DNA of 64,000 nt from the NCBI RefSeq assembly GCF_000014185.1, contig NC_008148.1:1778001-1842000 (forward strand), in the 5' to 3' direction. Shown piece by piece: positions 1 through 6,743 of the stretch. Numbering within the stretch: the first letter of the stretch is position 1; each line of letters begins with the position of its first letter. This DNA comes from Rubrobacter xylanophilus DSM 9941. Its GTDB lineage: Bacteria; Actinomycetota; Rubrobacteria; Rubrobacterales; Rubrobacteraceae. The notes under the pieces were generated by a model. It was not told where the DNA came from. It saw nothing but the letters and a program-made list of their open reading frames with translations, and did not search any database. The translations under genes and the position numbers were made by a program.

Positions 1-397
1 CGTCCCCGAAGCGGTCGGTGCGGGCGGCGTGCCCCAGGAAGTCGAAGAAGACCAGGTAGAAGCTGCGGTTGGAGGCGGGGTCTATAAAGATCGCGTCCAC
101 CATCGCCGAGACCTTCTCCTCGGCCCCCTCCGCCCGGGACACGGCCTCCCGGATGCGCCGGGCCACCCGGGCGAGCACCCAGCGCATGGTGATGACCATC
201 AGGTTCTCCTTGGAGGCGAAGTAGTAGGGGAGGATGGCCTTGCTCACCCCGGCCTCGTCGGCGACGTCCTGCAGGGAGAGGTTGTTCATCCCCTTCTCCC
301 CCATGACCTTGTAGGCGCTGCGCACGAGGCGCTCCTGCTTGGGCGGAAGCGCCTCGGCCCCGAGCGTGGCCGGAGCGAAGCCCTCGCCCCGCCCCAT
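1..397 (-). CDS. TetR-family transcriptional regulator (partial, C-terminus outside window)
   Basis: The first 132 codons of a TetR-type repressor are visible. The N-terminal helix-turn-helix lies at about residues 40-60 (SLQDVADEAGVSKAI followed by LPYYF and KENL), the classical TetR DNA-binding layout. The ligand-binding domain begins and runs out of the window at base 1. The ATG at 397 is two bases after the stop of the enoyl-CoA hydratase at 400, so the regulator is probably the last gene of the paa-like operon. From this position it is a natural candidate for the regulator that binds the CCGG-centred sites near 5846, 11008 and 12198; that link is inferred. The ligand would probably be an aryl- or aryl-acetyl-CoA, by analogy with PaaR. 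Confidence 0.85.
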   Translation of the reverse strand, partial: MGRGEGFAPATLGAEALPPKQERLVRSAYKVMGEKGMNNLSLQDVADEAGVSKAILPYYFASKENLMVITMRWVLARVARRIREAVSRAEGAEEKVSAMVDAIFIDPASNRSFYLVFFDFLGHAARTDRFGD

Positions 398-399
398 CT

Positions 400-1176
400 C
401 TAGCCCCGCCTCCCGAACTCGGGCTTGCGCTTCTCGGTAAAGGCCTTTATGCCCTCCCTGGCGTCCGGGCTCTCGAAGAGCCCCTCGATGAGCTCCCGCT
501 CCAGCGCGAGCCCCCGCTCCAGGGTCCCCTCCAGCCCCTCGTGCACGGCGCGCTTTATCTTGCCGATGGCCTCGGAGGCCCCGCGGGCCAGCCCCTCGGC
601 GTACTGGCGGGTGCGCTCCTCGATCTCCCCGGCCTCGAAGAGCCGGTCGAGGATGCCGAGCTCGTGGGCCTCGGAGGGCGAGAGCCTGCGCCCGGTCACC
701 ATCAGGTCCAGCGCCCGGCTGCGCCCGATGAGGCGCGGCAGCCGCTGGGTCCCGCCGTTGCCGGGCAGAAGGCCGAGCGTTACCTCGGGAAGCCCCAGGA
801 AGTACTCCCCCTCGGCCCCGAAGCGCAGGTCGCAGGCGAGCGCGATCTCCAGCCCCCCGCCGAGGGCGGTGCCGGAGATCTGGGCGACGAACACCTTGGG
901 CACGGAGGCGATCCGGGCCAGGTTCTGGTGGGCCTCCCGGATCATGCGCATGTTCTCCTCGGTGGTGCTGGCCGCGAAGGCCTTGACGTCGGCCCCGGCG
1001 GAGAAGAAGCGCTCGTTGGCGCTGCGCACGATGACCGCCCCGGCCTCCGCGTCCTCCTCGGCCGCCCGGACGGCCTCCCCCAGCTCGCGCATGAACTCGT
1101 AGTCGTAGCTGTTGGCCGGGGGCCTGTCCAGGGTGATGTACCCGACGACCCCCTCCCGGCCGTAGCTGACCGCCAT
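400..1176 (-). CDS. Enoyl-CoA hydratase/isomerase family protein (PaaF/PaaG type)
   Basis: A 258-residue crotonase-fold enzyme that should add water to, or shift the double bond of, an enoyl-CoA intermediate in aromatic acid breakdown. The oxyanion-hole segment GTALGGGLEIALACD is at about residues 103-117 and LPEVTLGLLPGNGGTQRL follows. The two glutamates that correspond to Glu144 and Glu164 of rat enoyl-CoA hydratase are both present (GGGLE and LPEV), so true hydratase activity is likely rather than a hydrolase or isomerase variant. It lies 19 bases downstream of an aldehyde dehydrogenase and is followed by the tetR gene. The start ATG at 1176 has a GGAGGGG sequence just upstream. The exact substrate cannot be read from sequence. 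Confidence 0.9.
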   Translation of the reverse strand: MAVSYGREGVVGYITLDRPPANSYDYEFMRELGEAVRAAEEDAEAGAVIVRSANERFFSAGADVKAFAASTTEENMRMIREAHQNLARIASVPKVFVAQISGTALGGGLEIALACDLRFGAEGEYFLGLPEVTLGLLPGNGGTQRLPRLIGRSRALDLMVTGRRLSPSEAHELGILDRLFEAGEIEERTRQYAEGLARGASEAIGKIKRAVHEGLEGTLERGLALERELIEGLFESPDAREGIKAFTEKRKPEFGRRG

Positions 1177-1195
1177 GGGATCCCCCCCTCCTCTG

Positions 1196-2641
1196 CTAGT
1201 CCAGTCCTCCTATGACCACCGACTTGCTCTCGAGATAATACTCCAGAGCCTCCGGCCCGTGCTCGCGGCCGACGCCGGAGTCCTTCACCCCGCCGAAGGG
1301 CAGCTCGTCGTAGCCGTAGTGCAGCTGGTTGACCCACGTCATCCCCGCCTCTATCTCCTGGGCGGCCCGGTGGATCCACCGGATGTTGCGGGTCCAGATG
1401 GAGGAGCCGAGCCCGTAGCGGGAGTCGTTGGCCAGCCGGAGGGCCTCGTCGAGGTCGCCGACCCGGAAGACCGGGAGCAGCGGGCCGAAGGTCTCCTCGC
1501 GCACCACCCGGCTGTCGTGCGGGGCGCCCTCGATGACGGCGGGCGGGAAGAAGTACCCCTTCTCGCCGCCCCACTCGCCCTGGTAGACCACCCTCGCGCC
1601 CCGGCCCAAGGCCTCCTCGAGCTGGGAGGCGACCTGGTCGCGGTAGCGGGCGCTGTTCATCGGGCCCATCCTTATCTTGGGCTTCTCGGCCTTCGTGAGC
1701 CCGTCGCCGAGCTCGTAGCGGGAGACGCGCTTGATCAGGCCCTCCATGAACTCGTCGTAGACCTCGTCGAAGACGTAGACCCGCTTGGCCGCAAGGCACG
1801 CCTGGCCCGCGTTGAAGAACCGCCCGATGTTCACCCCCTTCACGGCGGCGTCCACGTCGGCGTCGGGGCAGACGATGACCGGGTCGGAGCCGCCGAGCTC
1901 TACGCTCACCCGCTTGAACTGCGGGCCGGCGAGCTCCATGATCCTGCGCCCCACCTCCGTGCTCCCGGTGAAGGCCACCCTGCGCACGTCCGGGTGCGCC
2001 ACGAGCGCCTCCCCGACCTCGGGCCCCTCGCCGGTGACCACGTTGAACACCCCGGCCGGAAGCCCGGCCTCGGCGAAGAGCTCCGCCACCCGCAGCGTGG
2101 CCAGCGGGGTGGTCTCCGCGGGCTTGACGACCACCGTGTTCCCCCCGGCGAGCGCCGGCCCGACCTTGGTCCCCATGAGGGTGAGCGGGAAGTTGAACGG
2201 CACGATCGCCGCGCACACCCCCACCGGGCGCTTTATCACCATCCCGTAGCTCTTGCCCAGGCTGGAGGGCAGCGGCGCGTAGGCGCCCCGGACCTTGCTC
2301 GCCAGGTCCGCGTAGAAGTCCATCCCGTGGATAAAGTGGTGCAGCTCGCCCATGGCCTCCGAGAGGGGCTTGCCCTGCTCCCGGACGAGCAGCTCGGCGA
2401 TCTCGCGCCCGCGCTCCTTCACCGCCCCGATGCCGGCCCGCATGATGGCGGCCCGCTCGTCGGGGTCCTTGCCGGACCACTCCGCGAGCGCGCCCTTGGC
2501 CGCGGCGACCGCCGCCTCAACGTCCTCGGCGGTGCCCTTGGGAACGGTGTCCACGACCTCCTCGGTGGCGGGGTTGACGACCGGCATCTCCCCGCCGCCC
2601 CTGGCGGAGACCCGCTCGCCGCCTACGAGAAGCTGAGCCAT
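1196..2641 (-). CDS. NAD(P)-dependent aldehyde dehydrogenase (first of two in the aromatic region)
   Basis: A full-length ALDH of 481 residues, oxidising an aldehyde to its acid. The catalytic cysteine is in FFNAGQACLAAKRVYV and the general-base glutamate in VSVELGGSDPVIV. The cofactor-binding stretch VPFNFPLTLMGTKVGPAL is typical of the succinate-semialdehyde/benzaldehyde branch. It begins one base after the stop of the PaaY-like gene. It has a clear paralogue of identical length at 9450-10895. The canonical ring-opening protein PaaZ is an ALDH fused to a MaoC hydratase domain; neither ALDH here carries the MaoC part, so if one does the PaaZ job the hydratase must be elsewhere. The substrate is unassigned. 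Confidence 0.92.
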   Translation of the reverse strand: MAQLLVGGERVSARGGGEMPVVNPATEEVVDTVPKGTAEDVEAAVAAAKGALAEWSGKDPDERAAIMRAGIGAVKERGREIAELLVREQGKPLSEAMGELHHFIHGMDFYADLASKVRGAYAPLPSSLGKSYGMVIKRPVGVCAAIVPFNFPLTLMGTKVGPALAGGNTVVVKPAETTPLATLRVAELFAEAGLPAGVFNVVTGEGPEVGEALVAHPDVRRVAFTGSTEVGRRIMELAGPQFKRVSVELGGSDPVIVCPDADVDAAVKGVNIGRFFNAGQACLAAKRVYVFDEVYDEFMEGLIKRVSRYELGDGLTKAEKPKIRMGPMNSARYRDQVASQLEEALGRGARVVYQGEWGGEKGYFFPPAVIEGAPHDSRVVREETFGPLLPVFRVGDLDEALRLANDSRYGLGSSIWTRNIRWIHRAAQEIEAGMTWVNQLHYGYDELPFGGVKDSGVGREHGPEALEYYLESKSVVIGGLD

Positions 2642-2642
2642 C

Positions 2643-3194
2643 TCACATCCCTCCCTTCCCGGGTTCGCCCGCTAGGGCCCCGAGCTCTCTCATGTACCTG
2701 AGGCGCAGCGCCCGGTACTCCCGGGCCGCCCCCTCCACCCAGTCCCCGGAGCTGCCGCCGAGCTCCTTCTTCACCCGGGCGGGCACCCCGGCGGCCAGGA
2801 CGCCGGCGGGGATCTCCTGCCCCTCGCGCACCACCGTCCCCGCCGCGAGCATCGCCCGGGCGCCGACCCGGGCCCGCCGCAGGACCACCGCGCCCATCCC
2901 GACCAGCGCCCCCTCCTCCACGGTGCAGCCCTCGAGCATCGCCATGTGCCCCACGGTTGCCCCGGCGCCCACCAGCGTCGGCCTGTCCTCGGCGGTGTGG
3001 ATCACGCAGTTGTCCTGCACCGCGCTCCCGCGCCCGATGACGATGCGGTTGAAGTCCGCGCGCAGCACCGCGCCGAACCAGACGCTGGCCTCCTCCTCTA
3101 CGACCACGTCCCCGATGAGCACCGCCGTGGGGGCGACGAAGGCCCCGGGGGCCACCCGCGGCTCTTTCCCCTCGAACGGGTAGAGATGCGCCAT
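2643..3194 (-). CDS. PaaY-like gamma-carbonic-anhydrase family protein
   Basis: A 183-residue left-handed beta-helix protein made of hexapeptide repeats, as in PaaY and gamma-carbonic anhydrases. PaaY proteins act as thioesterases that rescue stalled paa intermediates. The start ATG at 3194 was chosen because the upstream extension overlaps the zinc-ribbon gene. Metal-binding histidines can be followed in CVIHTAEDRP and in TVGHMAMLEGC. In most relatives the latter reads GHxAxLHGC, so the third histidine ligand appears to be glutamate here. The C-terminal helix (SGDWVEGAAREYRAL) is typical. It sits between the oxygenase genes and the aldehyde dehydrogenase on the same strand, in line with a role in the pathway. 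Confidence 0.85.
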   Translation of the reverse strand: MAHLYPFEGKEPRVAPGAFVAPTAVLIGDVVVEEEASVWFGAVLRADFNRIVIGRGSAVQDNCVIHTAEDRPTLVGAGATVGHMAMLEGCTVEEGALVGMGAVVLRRARVGARAMLAAGTVVREGQEIPAGVLAAGVPARVKKELGGSSGDWVEGAAREYRALRLRYMRELGALAGEPGKGGM

Positions 3195-3196
3195 CG

Positions 3197-3322
3197 CTAC
3201 TTTTTGCGGATCGCCTCGAAGGGGTTGCGGCAGTCCCGGCAGATGTACTGCGAGACCATGAGGTGCGGCCCGAACTCGGCGACCTTCTCCACCTCCCCGG
3301 AGCCGCACCAGGGGCAGCTCAC
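3197..3322 (-). CDS. Stand-alone PaaD-type zinc ribbon (41 residues)
   Basis: A very short gene with GTG start at 3322, whose first bases overlap the paaC stop (GTGA, 3319-3322). The product begins MSCPWCGSGEVEKVAEFGP and contains two CxxC pairs (CPWC and CRDC, residues 3-6 and 28-31) ending in NPFEAIRKK. This is the shape of the C-terminal zinc ribbon of normal PaaD/PaaJ proteins (CPxCGS, then FG, then CxxC, then PF). The MIP18-domain part of PaaD is encoded separately at 4551-4856 and lacks it, so PaaD seems to be divided into two polypeptides with paaB and paaC between them. Translational coupling with paaC is likely. Confidence 0.8.
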   Translation of the reverse strand: MSCPWCGSGEVEKVAEFGPHLMVSQYICRDCRNPFEAIRKK

Positions 3323-4149
3323 CCCGCGCTCACCGCCCCCCTCTCCAGCCGGCGCTGCAGACGGTTCCATCTCTCCCACGGCAGCTCTCCGTACTCCCAT
3401 CGCTTCTCGCTCTCCTTCCAGCTCACGGGCATCTGTATACCCGCTCTCTCGAGCGGCGGCACGACCCGGCCCAGGTACTCCTGCCTCATCTGCTCGTTGC
3501 CCATGGAGACGAGCCCCTCCCTCTTGAGGGCCTCGATGCCGGGCTCGCCCTCCGGGCCGAACCATAGCAGCATCTCGGGCAGCACCTCGTCCACCCGCCG
3601 CTGCAGAAGCTCCCGGCCGCGCCCGGCGCCGCAGAGCTGGCGCACCAGCCCCTCGGCGTAGGTGGCGGTGAGCCGCTCCTCCTCCAGGATCCGGCGGGCC
3701 CGCCGGGCGAGCGCCTCGTAGCGGGAGCCGGAGACCGCCCCGAGCACCACGTCCACGCCGGGGCTCACCAGCGCCAGCGCCGCCACCACGTGCGACCAGC
3801 TGGGGAAGGGCTCGTCGAGAAAGCTCACGCAGTAGCGACGCCTCCGGTCGGTCTCGTCGCTCAGCCCGGCCGGGGGGTTGGGCCAGGGCAGCTCCTCGAG
3901 CAGCGGGTAGAGCGCCCGGGAGTGGCCGAGCTTGTCCTGCGCTATGGCCGCGCAGGCCACCGAGGTCTCCAGCAGCGGGGCGGCGTCGGCCCACTCGGAG
4001 ACCCTGCGCCCCAGAAAGTACTCGCTGTCCGCCAGCACCGCGATGATGTTGACCAGGGCGGCGAGCGCCTCGTCGTCCCCGACCGAGAACTCCTCCAGCG
4101 AACTGCGGGCCGGGGCTACCTCCTCGGTTCCCTCGAACCTCTCGTTCAC
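3319..4149 (-). CDS. paaC: Phenylacetyl-CoA oxygenase subunit PaaC-like
   Basis: A 276-residue ferritin-like four-helix protein matching the structural subunit of the ring 1,2-epoxidase that converts phenylacetyl-CoA (or a related aryl-CoA) to the epoxide. The family signature is seen in DSEYFLGRRVSEWADAAP followed by AQDKLGHSRALYPLLEEL. In the catalytic paralogue PaaA the equivalent site reads DELGH; here the glutamate is lysine (DKLGH), as expected for a non-catalytic PaaC. The start ATG at 4149 overlaps the stop of the upstream paaB-like gene (ATGA), and its stop overlaps the zinc-ribbon gene, so the genes are translationally coupled. Confidence 0.92.
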   Translation of the reverse strand: MNERFEGTEEVAPARSSLEEFSVGDDEALAALVNIIAVLADSEYFLGRRVSEWADAAPLLETSVACAAIAQDKLGHSRALYPLLEELPWPNPPAGLSDETDRRRRYCVSFLDEPFPSWSHVVAALALVSPGVDVVLGAVSGSRYEALARRARRILEEERLTATYAEGLVRQLCGAGRGRELLQRRVDEVLPEMLLWFGPEGEPGIEALKREGLVSMGNEQMRQEYLGRVVPPLERAGIQMPVSWKESEKRWEYGELPWERWNRLQRRLERGAVSAG

Positions 4150-4349
4150 GCCTCAACCTCCGTTCCGGACTCCTCCCGGATGGCCCACTCGACCTCGTCC
4201 GCCGGGATCAGCACGAGCTCCAGCCACTCCCCGCCGAACCGCTCGAGGGCGAGCCTCCTCGCCTCCTCCGCCTCGGGGGCCTCCAGCGTCCCCCGCTGCT
4301 GCAGGGGGTCGTCGTACTCGGTGCGCGCAAAGACCATGTACTGCGGCAT
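4146..4349 (-). CDS. Short PaaB-like subunit, second copy (67 residues)
   Basis: The product MPQYMVFARTEYDDPL then QQRGTLEAPEAEEARRLALE has the PaaB pattern: a beta strand YxVF, a G-x-L/V strand, an A-E-A helix and a final strand ending in W-x-(I/V)-R-E. PaaB bridges PaaA and PaaC in the oxygenase. Canonical PaaB proteins are about 90-95 residues; this one is 67 and lacks the C-terminal tail. It is immediately preceded by another PaaB-like gene of 63 residues. Its stop overlaps the paaC ATG at 4146-4149. Whether both copies enter the same complex is not visible from sequence. Confidence 0.75.
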   Translation of the reverse strand: MPQYMVFARTEYDDPLQQRGTLEAPEAEEARRLALERFGGEWLELVLIPADEVEWAIREESGTEVEA

Positions 4350-4358
4350 CTCTCCCCC

Positions 4359-4550
4359 TCACTCCGGGTCTATGACCCGGACGATGGACCGCTCGGGCAC
4401 CACGAACATCTCCTTCCAGCGCCACTCGTCGTACATGAGGCGGGCGTAGACGGCCGCCTCCTCGGGGCTGGAGGCCCGCACGTTTCCGTTGTGCCGCAGG
4501 GGATGGCCGGGGCGGGCGGTGAACACCTCGTAGTTCTCGAGCCGCTGCAC
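4359..4550 (-). CDS. paaB: Short PaaB-like subunit, first copy (63 residues)
   Basis: A 63-residue PaaB homologue: YEVFTARPGHPLRHNGNV matches the start of PaaB (YEVFxR..GxxHxHxGxV), followed by a helix (SPEEAAVYARLMY) and a final strand MFVVPERSIVRV. This copy is closer to classical PaaB than its neighbour at 4146-4349, yet it too lacks the usual C-terminal 30 residues. The GTG start at 4550 directly abuts the TAG stop of the PaaD MIP18 gene (4551-4553). With the second copy this makes a tandem pair of minimal PaaB subunits. Confidence 0.82.
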   Translation of the reverse strand: MQRLENYEVFTARPGHPLRHNGNVRASSPEEAAVYARLMYDEWRWKEMFVVPERSIVRVIDPE

Positions 4551-4856
4551 CTAGACCACCCCGACCTCGCGCAGCTTCTTCCGGCCGAGCGGGGTTATGT
4601 CCCTGCGGGACCAGGAGTCCCACACCACCTCGATGTCCACCTCCTCTATGCCCTCCATCCGCAGGAGGCGCTCCCGGATGTCGTCCTGGATCATGTCCAT
4701 CGCCGGACACCCCATGCAGGTGTAGGTGAGCTTTATCCGGGCCACCCCCCCGTCCACCTCGACGCCCCGGATGAGCCCGAGGTCGACTAGGCTGATGGGG
4801 TACTCGGGGTCGAGCACCTCCCGCAGGGCGTCCCGGACCTCCTCCGCCCCGGGCAT
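4551..4856 (-). CDS. paaD: PaaD-like MIP18/DUF59 protein without the zinc ribbon
   Basis: A 101-residue MIP18-family protein (VLDPEYPISLVDLGLIRGV; KLTYTCMGCPAMDMIQDDI; WDSWSRRDITPLGRKKL). PaaD helps mature or insert the metal centre of the PaaABC oxygenase. Typical PaaD is about 160 residues with a C-terminal zinc ribbon; this one ends after the region DITPLGRKKLREVGVV. The missing ribbon is found as a separate 41-residue gene at 3197-3322. The start ATG (4854-4856) shares one base with the paaA TGA stop (TGATG), and the downstream paaB GTG is adjacent. The Cys in YTCMGCPAM is the conserved MIP18 cysteine region. Confidence 0.88.
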   Translation of the reverse strand: MPGAEEVRDALREVLDPEYPISLVDLGLIRGVEVDGGVARIKLTYTCMGCPAMDMIQDDIRERLLRMEGIEEVDIEVVWDSWSRRDITPLGRKKLREVGVV

Positions 4857-5803
4857 CAGGCCGCCTCCGAGCCGTAGAGCTCCTTGTACCCGCGCTGCAG
4901 GTGCTCGACGAACTCCTCGTTCTTGGGGCCGCGCGCCTTCCAGCGCTTGAGCACCTCGTCCCAGCCTATCTGGCCCTCCTCGAAGAGCCACCGCTTCTCC
5001 TCGGCGTCGAAGCGCGCCGGGAAGGGACAGTCTATTACGTAGCGGCCCTGCTCCTCGTCGTAGTGGGCCGGCACCTCGAGCCCCAGCGACTCGCACAACG
5101 GCACCGTCGAGGACATCCAGGTCTGCCGGAGCTGGTCGTTGGTGGAGCCCTTGTAGCCGTACTCTATCTGCTCGTTGTGGCGCTTTTTGTCGTCGGGGAG
5201 CCCGAACCACTCGAGCGTAAGCACGAACATCCAGTCGACCGCCCGCTGCAGCTCCCGCTTCTTCTCCGGGTCCTGCGAGAGCACCCGCATCCACTTCTCC
5301 CCGTGCCGGAGGTGGAAGTTCTCCTCCCGGTCCACCTTCACCAGCGCCCGCTTCCACGGCCCGTAGGAGCAGTTGCGGTGGATGTCCGAGAGCAGCACGA
5401 ACCCCGCCCGGTCGTAGAAGCCGTTGGCCACCACCAGCTCGGTGAAGCTCTCCAGCGGCACGTCGAAGGCGTAGGGGTGCTTGAACTGGTGCGGCTCGCG
5501 CCCGTAGACGAGCTCCTCGGTGTCCACCCCGAGGTCGCGGAGCATCCGGTAGGCGATGTGCGCGTGCCCCAGCTCGTCCTGCACGATCCCCATCACCGTG
5601 ATGTAGTTGTTCACGCCGGGTAGCGTGGAGAAATCCCGCACCGCGTGCATGTACGCCGGAGCGCTTATCAGCTCGGTGTCCGCCGAGACGATGAGCGTCC
5701 GCTTCAGCCCCTCGATGTACCTCTCGGTGGCCTGCTCCGGATCCTCGATGAGCTTGCCGCTCCTGATCCTCTCGAGAAGTGCTTCCTCGCTTACCGCCGT
5801 CAT
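4856..5803 (-). CDS. paaA: Aryl-acetyl-CoA ring 1,2-epoxidase catalytic subunit PaaA-like
   Basis: A 315-residue ferritin-like di-iron monooxygenase subunit. The two iron-binding half-motifs are seen as VQDELGHAHIAYRML and as DREENFHLRHGEKWM, providing the ExxH pairs for a di-iron centre. It should epoxidise the aromatic ring of a CoA thioester using O2 and electrons from a reductase; no PaaE reductase gene is present in this window. It is first in the run paaA-paaD(MIP18)-paaB-paaB2-paaC-ribbon-paaY-ALDH-ECH-tetR. It has its own promoter at 5834-5862 with an operator-like palindrome in the spacer. Length and order fit phenylacetyl-CoA oxygenase; because a benzoate-CoA-ligase-type gene lies upstream, the true substrate could be another aryl-CoA. 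Confidence 0.9.
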   Translation of the reverse strand: MTAVSEEALLERIRSGKLIEDPEQATERYIEGLKRTLIVSADTELISAPAYMHAVRDFSTLPGVNNYITVMGIVQDELGHAHIAYRMLRDLGVDTEELVYGREPHQFKHPYAFDVPLESFTELVVANGFYDRAGFVLLSDIHRNCSYGPWKRALVKVDREENFHLRHGEKWMRVLSQDPEKKRELQRAVDWMFVLTLEWFGLPDDKKRHNEQIEYGYKGSTNDQLRQTWMSSTVPLCESLGLEVPAHYDEEQGRYVIDCPFPARFDAEEKRWLFEEGQIGWDEVLKRWKARGPKNEEFVEHLQRGYKELYGSEAA

Positions 5804-5833
5804 GCTCCCTCACTCTCCTCGACTTCTCCGACA

Positions 5834-5862
5834 AATATAACTGACCGGACAGTCAAAGTCAA
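5834..5862 (-). promoter_or_regulatory. paaA promoter with imperfect-palindrome operator
   Basis: On the minus strand TTGACT (5857-5862) and TATATT (5834-5839) are separated by exactly 17 bases, a good sigma-70 promoter. The spacer contains ACTGACCGGACAGT (5840-5853), a palindrome with only one mismatched pair, positioned to block RNA polymerase. The minus 35 element overlaps the stop codon of the amidohydrolase gene. The half-site CTGACCGG and the decamer CGGACAGTCA recur at the two other catabolic promoters of this region. A TetR regulator such as the one at 1-397 is the likely ligand (inference). Confidence 0.65.
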
Positions 5863-6740
5863 CTCCCCTCTCCGAGCCTGCGGCGGACGCCTTCGGGGAA
5901 GCGGTAGACGCGCAGGGCGTTCTCGCAGAGGACGAGCCGCAGGGTCTTCTGGTCCAGGCCGAGCCCGAAGAGGGCCTCGGCGTTAGCGCGGGGTCCGGGG
6001 ACGCCGGGCCAGTCGGTACCGAAGATCATCTTTCTCGCCAGCCGCTCCAGGCCGTGGTTTCTGTAGTATTCGGGGAGCTTCTTCGGGGGGAGGCCGCTGA
6101 TCTCGATCCAGACGTTCTCCCGCATCAGGGTCAGGAAGGCGGCGGCGTCGTACCACCAGCCGCGTCCGCCGTGGGCGAGCACGATGGTCAGCCCCGGGAA
6201 GTCCCGCGCCACGTCCTCCATGAGGGCCGGGTCGGCGTAGCGGTTGGTGGAGCCGGGGAAGACGCTGGTGCCGCAGTGGAAGACCACCGGGACCCCCTCC
6301 GCCTCGCAGAAGGCGTAGACCGGGTAGAGCATCCGGTCGTTCGGGGCGAACCCGCCGTGCACCGGGTGCAGCTTCAGGCCCACGGCGCCGAAGGAGAGCT
6401 GCCGCTTCAGCTCGGCCACCGGGGGGTAGTGGTAGTGCGGGTTCAGGTTCGCCATCGGGAGAAAGCGCTCGGGGTTGTGCTCCAGGATCGGGAAGAGGTC
6501 CTCGATGGGTTGTATGCCGGTGGCCTTCGGGCTGTACTCGCAGAAGAGCACCGCCACGTCCACGCCCTCCTCCTCCATGTAGCGGTCGAAGCGCTCCGGG
6601 ACGAGGGTGCCCTCCCGGTCGTAGAGCTCCTTCATGGAGGGCGATCCGTAGCGGGCGGCCCAGTCCTTCCAGGACTCCTTCAGGGTGGGGATCCTGGCGG
6701 CGTGCACGTGGGCGTCTATGAGCGGGATACCGCGGAGCAC
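5859..6740 (-). CDS. Amidohydrolase-2 family (TIM-barrel) hydrolase or decarboxylase
   Basis: A 293-residue metal-dependent hydrolase. The N-terminal metal motif is LIDAHVHAAR, a further ligand segment is GLKLHPVHGG, then VVFHCGTS, IVLAHGGRGWW, and the terminal catalytic aspartate is in MIFGTDWPG. This set is usual for the amidohydrolase-2 clan (ACMSD, resorcylate decarboxylase and lactonase relatives). In an aromatic-degradation operon it may open a lactone or decarboxylate an intermediate, but the sequence does not settle which. It starts three bases after the alcohol dehydrogenase stop, so they are co-transcribed. Confidence 0.85.
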   Translation of the reverse strand: MLRGIPLIDAHVHAARIPTLKESWKDWAARYGSPSMKELYDREGTLVPERFDRYMEEEGVDVAVLFCEYSPKATGIQPIEDLFPILEHNPERFLPMANLNPHYHYPPVAELKRQLSFGAVGLKLHPVHGGFAPNDRMLYPVYAFCEAEGVPVVFHCGTSVFPGSTNRYADPALMEDVARDFPGLTIVLAHGGRGWWYDAAAFLTLMRENVWIEISGLPPKKLPEYYRNHGLERLARKMIFGTDWPGVPGPRANAEALFGLGLDQKTLRLVLCENALRVYRFPEGVRRRLGEGS

Positions 6741-6743
6741 GGC

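Noticed and set aside
942-2480. A long open frame of 512 codons on the minus strand overlapping the aldehyde dehydrogenase
   Set aside because: It reads Arg/Gly/Ala-rich sequence without domains and lies out of frame with a clear ALDH; a GC-bias shadow.
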